A stretch of 32,973 nt of DNA, taken from IMG/VR virus record IMGVR_UViG_3300030106_007250, positions 1 to 32,973 of that record, one strand, 5' to 3'. The notes below the pieces were generated by a model. That model saw nothing but the letters and a program-made list of their open reading frames with translations, made no database searches and was not told the origin of the DNA. Within the stretch, counting starts at the first letter, position 1. Every line of letters begins with the position of its first letter. The translations under genes and the position numbers were made by a program. The stretch is from a virus. Shown piece after piece: positions 24,801 to 30,641 of this stretch.

Positions 24801-26529
24801 AATTTTTATTATAATTATCTGAATGTAAATTAAACATTATTTTATCACCGTCACCTTGATGTAAATAGTCTAAATGCCTTTGTGTTCCAATGTGGGGCAA
24901 GAAGCATATATGGAAATACCCTTTGTTCTGTAATCTTCCTTCCATAAGTGGTAGATTTTCCATTTGAGGAGAATATTCTAAAGCTTTATGAATGTGAATA
25001 TTGCCGTCTAATATTGGCATATATTCTTTTTTTGTGGCAAAATATATATCCTTATCAGGGTAAGTTTTTCTAATTGAAGGTAATAAAGATGTCGCCATAA
25101 ATACGTCTCCAGCGGATTCTGGCATAACAAAAAGGATTCTATCTTCTGATTCCTTGTCCAATAAAGAAGACAAATCAACGGGTTGTGGTTTATTTTCTTC
25201 TTCTTCTTGTTGTTCTTTCGCTACAGGTTTTTTAAGAGAAAAAAGAATTTCTTTTAATTTATTTGTGATAGACTCAACTGAAAATTCTTCTTTTACATAT
25301 CTTATACCTTTTGTGATTAAATTGTATTTTTCAGTTTCGTCCATATAATAAACCCTGCTTAGTTTTTGAGCTATATCATAAGGACAAGTAGAAGCCTTGA
25401 TAAATTGAGTGTGGGGTTCTCTATATTCATTCCACTTGAGAGGGATACCCCCTTGTTCTTCGTAACATGAGTCAGTTCCGCAAGAATATTCTGTGACAAG
25501 AGTAATCAGTCCAGCAGACTTAGCCTCTTGCACTGGAAGCTCTTGACCACCACTAGTAAAAGGGTGGCAATATACATCCATGCAATTATAGATTTCATTT
25601 AATTCTATTTCACCGACACCTTTATTACTTGTTTTTGTTTTAAATGATTTTTCTTTACCGCATTTTGGACAATTATGATCTTCACCTTGGTAGGGTCCGA
25701 TGTGATAAAAGTCACAAGAGTGACAGACATATGTAGATAGAATATCTTTGGGATCTAATTCTAACTCTTTTATATATCTAGGTATATCCCAGCCGCGCTC
25801 ACCCCAGTCTGTGTGTAACAATAATTTGCTTTTTATTTCTGGATTTTTTTCTTTAAAAATCTTAAAGCCTTGCAAAAGATTTGGAACAGACTTTCTTAGT
25901 TGGTTTTTGAAAACAAATCCAATAACATACTGGTCTTCTAGTCCGAATTTTTTTCTTATTTCGTCTCTGTTTTCTAAGGGTTTAAAATTTTCGTAGTCAA
26001 CTGCCCCATGTAGAGTTTCTACATTTTTGTGACCAAGCTTTTTCATTTCTTTTTCTGCGAAAGATGCCCAAACCAACATTTTATCGCAATGCGGTTCCAT
26101 TTGGATGGCTTGATCTAAAATTGGAAGACTGTCCAAGGTGGTCCAAAGAACTTTATTTATTTTATTCCACCAAGGTTTTTTATGATAATCTGGGAAGGCC
26201 CATATATCTTCGATTCCTAGATATATGTCTGGTTTGCATTTTTCTATAATTTCATCTATTCCATAGAATCCATATTGAGCCATTCTTTCTTTGTTGCCGT
26301 CTCCATTTATAGCCTCCAACACAGAGGGGTCTGATGGGTGAGTGCCGTAAGATTCCCAAGGGGTAAATAAGTCTGATCCAAGCCTAACTCCGTTCCCAGC
26401 TTCTATAACTTCAATGTCTGGATCATTGTAAAGAGCTAATAAAATATTTTTAGCATTCTTTCCAAATCCAGTAACAAGTCTGCTATGGTTCGTATGAACC
26501 AATACTTTTAATTTATTAGAACGGGACAT
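24787..26529 (-). CDS. GT4-family glycosyltransferase with zinc-ribbon insert, fused to the N-terminal half of a GT9 domain
   Basis: This 580-residue protein overlaps the SSB-like gene by 14 nt (weak GGAAG upstream). Residues about 1-430 form a GT-B fold of the GT4 type: an N-terminal domain with LVHTNHSRLVTGFGKNA, the linker VGFVFKNQLRKSVPNLLQGF, and a nucleotide-sugar site HPFTSGGQELPVQEAKSAG, in which the first acidic residue of the usual E-x7-E pair is absent. A zinc ribbon, C269-x2-C272 and C287-x2-C290, is inserted in the C-terminal domain. After an acidic Gln/Glu-rich linker (about 432-458) residues 465-580 resemble the N-half of a GT9 enzyme (ILFVMPESAGDVFMATSLLP). The substrate is not known; host LPS or virion sugars are both possible. 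The GT4 call is firm, the substrate open. Confidence 0.75.
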   Translation of the reverse strand: MSRSNKLKVLVHTNHSRLVTGFGKNAKNILLALYNDPDIEVIEAGNGVRLGSDLFTPWESYGTHPSDPSVLEAINGDGNKERMAQYGFYGIDEIIEKCKPDIYLGIEDIWAFPDYHKKPWWNKINKVLWTTLDSLPILDQAIQMEPHCDKMLVWASFAEKEMKKLGHKNVETLHGAVDYENFKPLENRDEIRKKFGLEDQYVIGFVFKNQLRKSVPNLLQGFKIFKEKNPEIKSKLLLHTDWGERGWDIPRYIKELELDPKDILSTYVCHSCDFYHIGPYQGEDHNCPKCGKEKSFKTKTSNKGVGEIELNEIYNCMDVYCHPFTSGGQELPVQEAKSAGLITLVTEYSCGTDSCYEEQGGIPLKWNEYREPHTQFIKASTCPYDIAQKLSRVYYMDETEKYNLITKGIRYVKEEFSVESITNKLKEILFSLKKPVAKEQQEEEENKPQPVDLSSLLDKESEDRILFVMPESAGDVFMATSLLPSIRKTYPDKDIYFATKKEYMPILDGNIHIHKALEYSPQMENLPLMEGRLQNKGYFHICFLPHIGTQRHLDYLHQGDGDKIMFNLHSDNYNKNYAPN

Positions 26530-27082
26530 CTAAATCTTCCAGTTCAGACTCTTCTTTTGCTTTTGGGGTCTCTTGTTTGGGTGCTTGGTTTTTATAAGAG
26601 TCTGCAACTACAAAAGATTCTAAAATGTATTTTTTGAGCAATTCTGACAAGACTTCTGTCTCCCCTGCTTCAAGTGGTAATTTGTATACCTGAGATGAAT
26701 TTCTGCTTACGCTTATTCCGAAGGCTGGTGTTTCATGCCACTCGTCTCCATCTTTACCCATAATTTTTCTTTTTTTATCCCAAGGAGTAAACTTTATAAT
26801 TGTTGTATCTTCATTGTTTCTATGAAAAGCAACAAATGGTATTCTTGTTTTAAAAGAGGATAGGATTTCTCCAGCTTCGTTCGCAGAAAGTTTAATTGTG
26901 CCTGATTTCTCAGGATTTTTGGCGTTTTCTTTGAAAGACCCGCTTTTGGTCTTATCATTCCAGCTATGTTGCTGGATCATTGATACATACATAACAGCGT
27001 TATCTTTCTTGTCTTTAGCTAGGTCAAAGCTAAAGGCAGCGCCTGTATTTTTAGAGTTTGGCTTATAAAGAGTAAATTTCAT
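26516..27082 (-). CDS. Single-stranded DNA-binding protein (SSB-like)
   Basis: This 188-residue protein opens a leftward operon. It has a beta-rich N-terminus (MKFTLYKPNSKNTGAAFSFD), a central sheet with basic and aromatic residues (IPFVAFHRNNEDTTIIKFTP), a disordered Lys/Gln/Pro-rich linker (about 155-175) and an acidic tail ending LEDLDVPF. An acidic tail ending D-x-P-F is the protein-docking tip of bacterial SSB proteins. The N-domain resembles the PC4/Whirly-like single-strand binding proteins found in some phages, but it does not show a textbook OB fold. The start ATG (27082) has no Shine-Dalgarno sequence. It would protect single strands during replication and recombination and recruit partners through its tip. 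Exact family is uncertain. Confidence 0.6.
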   Translation of the reverse strand: MKFTLYKPNSKNTGAAFSFDLAKDKKDNAVMYVSMIQQHSWNDKTKSGSFKENAKNPEKSGTIKLSANEAGEILSSFKTRIPFVAFHRNNEDTTIIKFTPWDKKRKIMGKDGDEWHETPAFGISVSRNSSQVYKLPLEAGETEVLSELLKKYILESFVVADSYKNQAPKQETPKAKEESELEDLDVPF

Positions 27083-27120
27083 TGAATTCGTGTAATCTAT
27101 TAAAGATAATCTATTGTATC
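27082..27120 (+). promoter_or_regulatory. Divergent promoter/operator region between ssb-like and fibre genes
   Basis: This 38-nt gap separates two divergent genes. Rightward, TTGAAT (27082-27087), a 17-nt spacer and GATAAT (27105-27110) form a sigma70-like promoter; its start would be near 27117, 3-4 nt before ATG 27121. The -35 box overlaps the start codon of the leftward gene. GTGTAA lies at 27090-27095. AATCTATT is repeated at 27094-27101 and 27108-27115 (14-nt period), an operator-like direct repeat. Confidence 0.5.
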
Positions 27121-27990
27121 ATGCCTTATAACAAAATTCAACCTGAACAAATTCAATTAGCCACTTTTTTTAGTGACGAAGGGGATATTTTGATCAATCA
27201 GACTGATACTGGTGTTAAGGTTAATTTGTCTCCAACGCTGACAGGCTCTTTCGCCATTACTGGCTCTCTGAGTGTTGATGGTAAAGATACTTTTGGGTTA
27301 CCTAATACTGGAACCAACGTATTTAATATTGATAGCGGGAATTTACTCATTCAGGGAACAGACACTCAAATAGGTGACGGGCCTAGTGATGGTTTTAATG
27401 TTGCGATAAAAGCTAACGATTCCACTATTAGTGGTTATAATAACGCTATTATTCACGGCTATGGCGCGACCTTCGCGACAGGTTCTCAGCAAAACACTCT
27501 TCTAGCTGGCAGAAATGCGACTTTTCAAACAAGCAATACGGGCGTTGTTGTTATAACGGACACCTTATCAAGTAATGCCATAAGTCCTGTTGTTGAGCAG
27601 TCTTTATACATATCATGTTCTTCAGGTCACTATTTTGGAGAAGGCAAAAATTATTTTGCCGACCATGTTATGTTGGACGAAACTTCTTCTGGCATATTCT
27701 CTGGTAACCTAGAGATTTTAGGGGAAGGAACCCTAACAGGAGAAGAAATAATCACAAACCGTCAAATGACGGGATACTGTAGCGGAGAATTTGTAAGGAA
27801 TAAAGGCAATCAAACTGTTTCAGGTCAAAAAACCTTCAAAGATATACAGATTTTTGAAACTGGATTTCAACTTCCAGACTTTAGACACGTTAGACAGGGC
27901 GGGGTTTCAGGTATGTGCGCTGTTTCAGGAAATACACTCTGTGTGTATATGGGTAGTGCTTGGTATGGTGTTGGATTGACATCACTTTAA
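27121..27990 (+). CDS. Tail fibre-like / virion surface protein
   Basis: The ATG at 27121 (MPYNKIQPEQIQLATFFSDE) is preferred over an upstream TTG at 27082, because it fits the promoter and gives a typical N-terminus of fibre-like virion proteins. The 289-residue product is a repetitive beta-rich protein with G-x-T and S-G turns (LTGSFAITGSLSVDG; ITGSL; GNLLIQGTDTQIGDG; GYNNAIIHGYGATFATGSQ) as in beta-helix or fibre shafts. It ends with a compact domain (FQLPDFRHVRQGG; LCVYMGSAWYGVGLTSL) that could be a tip domain. It is the only rightward gene in a leftward block and overlaps the FmdB-like gene at the 3' ends by 4 nt. Host recognition or capsid surface attachment is plausible; no family is certain. 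Confidence 0.5.
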   Translation: MPYNKIQPEQIQLATFFSDEGDILINQTDTGVKVNLSPTLTGSFAITGSLSVDGKDTFGLPNTGTNVFNIDSGNLLIQGTDTQIGDGPSDGFNVAIKANDSTISGYNNAIIHGYGATFATGSQQNTLLAGRNATFQTSNTGVVVITDTLSSNAISPVVEQSLYISCSSGHYFGEGKNYFADHVMLDETSSGIFSGNLEILGEGTLTGEEIITNRQMTGYCSGEFVRNKGNQTVSGQKTFKDIQIFETGFQLPDFRHVRQGGVSGMCAVSGNTLCVYMGSAWYGVGLTSL

Positions 27991-28370
27991 TCCAAGTCTA
28001 TTTTAAATCCATTTTTATTTATAGATTTAGGTTTATCAAGAGGATGTTTGGCTCCCTTTCTTTCCTTTGAATACTGCTCAAAGAATTTCCTTTTAACAGG
28101 GTCTTCTCCTCCAGTTTTTTCTGCCCTCTTTGCACTTAGTTCAGCGGAATAATCTAAAGCTTCTCCTACAGTTCCTTTCATATTTGCAGTCTTATCTATA
28201 TAAGCGTTTTTATTGAATGGATCTATATCTCCAGCTATTGTGGCGTTTGGGGCTAAGAAAACTCTATTCCACTCAACTCCATCTTTAGAAAATACATGAG
28301 GGTCATTCATCCCCTGAAAGACCTCTTCATATATATCCTCATCGGGATGCTTATAGACGTATATAGGCAC
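27987..28370 (-). CDS. FmdB-like small protein lacking the zinc-binding cysteines
   Basis: This 127-residue protein uses a GTG start that shares one base with the stop of the hsp20 gene before it, so it is translationally coupled. The N-terminus MPIYVYKHPDEDIYEEVFQG followed by WNRVFLAPNA copies the layout of FmdB-type regulatory zinc-ribbon proteins (MPIY-x-Y... F-E-x6 ... K-R-V-F-S), but the four cysteines that bind zinc in that family are absent. The rest is a charged, likely disordered tail (KRKFFEQYSKERKGAKHPLD). It could be a structural or regulatory protein that keeps the fold without metal. The N-terminal likeness is suggestive, not proof. Confidence 0.5.
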   Translation of the reverse strand: MPIYVYKHPDEDIYEEVFQGMNDPHVFSKDGVEWNRVFLAPNATIAGDIDPFNKNAYIDKTANMKGTVGEALDYSAELSAKRAEKTGGEDPVKRKFFEQYSKERKGAKHPLDKPKSINKNGFKIDLD

Positions 28371-28696
28371 TACTTAAGTTCAATTGTTCTTTTTTCGCTG
28401 ACACATTTTTTAGGCATCGTTACTGTCAACAATCCGTTTTCTGTATCACAAGAAATGTCTGCTACAGACACTGCACCATATAAATTTAATTTAAAATCCC
28501 TTTGGCGCTTTTCATTTTTTGCTTTAATGATTAAGTTATCATTAGTTGCTGTGATCTCAATATCTTCTTTAGCAAAGCCAGCAAGCTCAAACTCTGCGGT
28601 GTATACATCTCCGCAATCTTTTACATCTGCTTGTTTGGTTGTTCCAAACGCATCAAAAAAATTATCCAATAAGTGTGTGTTTAATTTGTAATTCAT
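28370..28696 (-). CDS. hsp20: Small heat-shock protein, Hsp20/alpha-crystallin family
   Basis: This 108-residue protein has a compact alpha-crystallin domain: DVYTAEFELAGFAKEDIEIT, then a strand with NLIIKAKNEKRQRDF, then CDTENGLLTVTMPKK, the usual G-x-L-x-(V/I) strand followed by a proline, and a final I-E-L end. Hsp20 proteins hold unfolding proteins in a refoldable state; they occur in T4-like and cyanophage genomes and probably help capsid or replisome assembly. The N-terminal arm (MNYKLNTHLLDNFFDAFG) is short. The ATG at 28696 has a consensus sigma70 promoter right before it and no Shine-Dalgarno sequence. The FmdB-like gene follows with a 1-nt overlap. A canonical I-x-I tail is represented only by the end IELK. 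Confidence 0.85.
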   Translation of the reverse strand: MNYKLNTHLLDNFFDAFGTTKQADVKDCGDVYTAEFELAGFAKEDIEITATNDNLIIKAKNEKRQRDFKLNLYGAVSVADISCDTENGLLTVTMPKKCVSEKRTIELK

Positions 28697-28704
28697 AATA
28701 TTAT

Positions 28705-28733
28705 ATTATATAACATTAACTGTGCCATTTCAA
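28705..28733 (-). promoter_or_regulatory. Consensus sigma70 promoter for hsp20
   Basis: On the minus strand, TTGAAA (28733-28728), a 17-nt spacer and exact TATAAT (28710-28705) precede the hsp20 ATG (28696). A second overlapping TATAAT spans 28705-28700. The predicted start near 28698 lies 1-3 nt before the ATG, so the mRNA would be practically leaderless. The -35 box overlaps the end of the glycosyltransferase gene upstream. Confidence 0.65.
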
Positions 28734-29821
28734 GAATCACTGTAAATACAGTCTAAAATGGAATCTATTGTTTTAGAATAAGTAAATTTGTCCCGTAATT
28801 TTGTCCCTTCGGTGTTTTTTTGTCCCACTTTACTTAAAGCCTGTTCGAAGCTTTTTGAGATTGCATCTGCCGAAAGTTTATAGAAATTGCCTTGATTATA
28901 TGGCATACCTTCTTTAAAGAAAAAATTATCATAGCAAGGTTGTTTTCCTTCTGGTTCAACTAGTATACAATTGTTTTCATTAGCCCAATCCTTGTGAGAT
29001 GAGCAGTTGCTCACTATTGACCATTTACCCAATGCTGTTGCATTGAAAGATGGTAAATTCCAACCTTCTCCGTTCGATAATCCTGATAGGTCAATGTCTA
29101 TAGAATTAATTAAGTCATTAACTTCGGAATTTGTTTTTAAATGAGGTAAAAAATTAATATTACTTATGTTTTGCCCTCTTAGTGTATCCCGTAATACACT
29201 TGTCATTTGTTCTTCGTTGAAGAATGGGTTTGTGACTAAACAGCTTAGTTGATATTTTGGATCGTTGGCAAAGTGATTTGCCCAAAGCTGGATTATTGCT
29301 TGAGTGTTTTTTCTTCTTTCAAACTTGCCTATTAGCCCGAAGTGAACAACATCTTCGCCTAGATATGTTTTATTTGTTTCAAAGAAATCTCTATCAAAGC
29401 CAAGGGGAACATAAGATACATTTTCACACCCTTTTTCTAAAAAGGCGTTTGCTGACTCAGAAGAAGAAAAGAAAGTGTGCTTTTGTAAATTTACAGTATT
29501 TATTTCCTCTTCAGTAGGAGAGTCTACTTCGTAAAATGTATATAAGTATTGGTTTGGTAAGGATTTTTCTGATCCCCCTATGTGCCAAACTCTCAAGGTT
29601 GAGGTTTCTGGTAAGAGATTTTTAAATCTGTTTACAGAACAATTTTCACACCACTTTTTAAATTCCTCTGTTAGTTTATCAAAAGCAGAAAAGTCTGCCC
29701 TGTCATGTGTGGGGAATATACTTAAATTAATATCCTTTTCCCTCAGTTCCCTTAAAAAATTTACGGAAACATTACCTAAACTTAAATTATTAATTGGGCC
29801 ATCAAAATTTAATCTTTTCAT
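28730..29821 (-). CDS. GT4-family glycosyltransferase
   Basis: This 363-residue protein is a GT-B enzyme of the GT4 group. The N-terminal domain (about 1-150) has LSLGNVSVNFLRELREKDIN, then TLRVWHIGGSEKSLPNQYLY and the helix YVPLGFDRDFFETN before the linker. The C-domain begins VVHFGLIGKFERRKNTQAII, the standard start of the nucleotide-sugar domain. It continues to LSNGEGWNLPSFNATALGKW (about residue 245-265), where the E-G-x-N-L-P-S-F-N motif takes the place of the usual E-x7-E; the second acidic residue is Asn here. The start overlaps the sigma factor gene by 20 nt, and hsp20 follows after 33 nt with its own promoter. Acceptor and sugar are not known. It has no zinc ribbon and no GT9 part, unlike the other GT4 gene. 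Confidence 0.75.
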   Translation of the reverse strand: MKRLNFDGPINNLSLGNVSVNFLRELREKDINLSIFPTHDRADFSAFDKLTEEFKKWCENCSVNRFKNLLPETSTLRVWHIGGSEKSLPNQYLYTFYEVDSPTEEEINTVNLQKHTFFSSSESANAFLEKGCENVSYVPLGFDRDFFETNKTYLGEDVVHFGLIGKFERRKNTQAIIQLWANHFANDPKYQLSCLVTNPFFNEEQMTSVLRDTLRGQNISNINFLPHLKTNSEVNDLINSIDIDLSGLSNGEGWNLPSFNATALGKWSIVSNCSSHKDWANENNCILVEPEGKQPCYDNFFFKEGMPYNQGNFYKLSADAISKSFEQALSKVGQKNTEGTKLRDKFTYSKTIDSILDCIYSDS

Positions 29822-30398
29822 TATTGATTTTATAATTTAATTCTTTTACAGCCTTATCGTGAAGATTAATACAACCTTGAGCAGACAGATTTATTTTCTT
29901 TGCAACCTCTTTCCAAGGCTTTAGCTTCCCCTTTGATCCGCAAAAATAGCGTTCGTGGAAAATTGTTTTAAGTCTTTTATCCTTGTGTTTTTCTATTAAA
30001 TTTAAAATCCTACTAAAAGAGTCATTTATTTTACAAGACTCATCGGGAGTTTTTGATTTGTCTTTTTGGCAATATTGAATTTCATCAAAATTACCAGAAA
30101 TTTTATTATTCTTGTTTTTAGTTTTCTGAGTCAAACACATGTATTTAGCTTTGTTAGCTAGATGGGTCGAAAACTTAGCCTTAGTATGATCATACTCAAG
30201 GGCCGCTTTGTAGATAACGTAGTCCTTTTCTTGCATGATATCTTGGATTTGGTTGTGTGTCAAACATTTAAATCCAAACTTTTTGAGCATGTCAACATAA
30301 ATACCAGAATGCCTAGAGATTAACTCTCCCAAGGCACTGTCATCATTAGAATCTCTTACTCTTTCCGTAAGGTCTGTATCTGTTAAACTCTCAATCAA
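29802..30398 (-). CDS. Phage RNA polymerase sigma-70 family factor
   Basis: This 198-residue protein is a small sigma factor that would redirect host RNA polymerase to phage promoters. Region 2 lies at about residues 20-95: ALGELISRHSGIYVDMLKKF, then YKAALEYDHTKAKFSTHLAN, matching the canonical F-D-x4-(K)-F-S-T strand-helix of region 2.3-2.4. Region 4 is C-terminal: LKTIFHERYFCGSKGKLKPW, then the helix-turn-helix EVAKKINLSAQGCINLHDKA. Regions 1.1 and most of region 3 are absent. The start is a TTG at 30398, forced by an in-frame stop eight bases upstream; no ATG can replace it without cutting region 2. A weak leftward TATAGT (30415-30410) may be its -10 box. The next gene overlaps it by 20 nt. 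Confidence 0.8.
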   Translation of the reverse strand: MIESLTDTDLTERVRDSNDDSALGELISRHSGIYVDMLKKFGFKCLTHNQIQDIMQEKDYVIYKAALEYDHTKAKFSTHLANKAKYMCLTQKTKNKNNKISGNFDEIQYCQKDKSKTPDESCKINDSFSRILNLIEKHKDKRLKTIFHERYFCGSKGKLKPWKEVAKKINLSAQGCINLHDKAVKELNYKINNEKIKF

Positions 30399-30451
30399 AG
30401 CTTGTTATTACTATAACGATATAAACAGGAAAAATCCAGAATTTTTTTTTC

Positions 30452-30479
30452 TTGACACACTCAATTTCCCTGATATTAT
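30452..30479 (+). promoter_or_regulatory. Strong sigma70 promoter for the nrd operon (extended -10)
   Basis: Exact TTGACA (30452-30457), a 16-nt spacer and TATTAT (30474-30479), with TG at 30471-30472 forming an extended -10 box. It is preceded by a T-run (30442-30450) that could serve as UP element. It points to the nrdB start at 30642, so its transcript would have a leader of about 155 nt containing the iterons and hairpins, unlike the near-leaderless promoters elsewhere in the window. Confidence 0.75.
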
Positions 30480-30491
30480 CTAATTTAAGGG

Positions 30492-30559
30492 CGTATGGGA
30501 TACGAACGTATGGGATGCGTATTAAAATAATATTCCATACGTTACCCATTCGTTCATAT
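30492..30559 (+). repeat. Four CGTATGGGAT-type iterons forming a long inverted repeat
   Basis: CGTATGGGAT occurs exactly at 30492-30501 and 30508-30517. Related copies lie on the other strand at 30533-30542 (CGTATGGAAT) and 30543-30552 (CGAATGGGTA). The segments 30500-30522 and 30537-30559 form a 23-bp imperfect inverted repeat (18 matches) around a 14-nt AT-rich centre. The array begins about 6 nt after the predicted transcription start, so it could be an operator, a structured leader or an initiation site for replication. Confidence 0.75.
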
Positions 30560-30567
30560 TAATTTAA

Positions 30568-30585
30568 TGCCTTCGGCACTTTTTT
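30568..30585 (+). terminator. Weak terminator-like hairpin in the nrd leader
   Basis: TGCC (30568-30571) and GGCA (30575-30578) pair around a TTC triloop and a T6 tract follows (30580-30585). The four-base stem is short, so it is at best a pause or attenuator element. It lies between the iteron array and nrdB. Confidence 0.25.
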
Positions 30586-30597
30586 CACAAAAAGGGG

Positions 30598-30639
30598 TTG
30601 ACCCAGTTCTTAGCCCCCCCTAACATGTGTAACTTTACA
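30598..30639 (+). promoter_or_regulatory. Second possible nrdB promoter with GTGTAA/TTACA dyad
   Basis: TTGACC (30598-30603), a 17-nt spacer and TAACAT (30621-30626) form a modest promoter. GTGTAA (30627-30632) follows at once and is part of the dyad TGTAA-CT-TTACA (30628-30639), which ends 2 nt before the ATG at 30642. It echoes the palindrome before the tape measure gene. A gene-proximal promoter or operator for nrdB is likely. Confidence 0.4.
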
Positions 30640-30641
30640 AG

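Noticed and set aside
27082-27120. TTG start at 27082 for the fibre-like gene
   Set aside because: It would overlap the ssb-like start codon and place the promoter inside the coding region; the ATG at 27121 gives a typical N-terminus.
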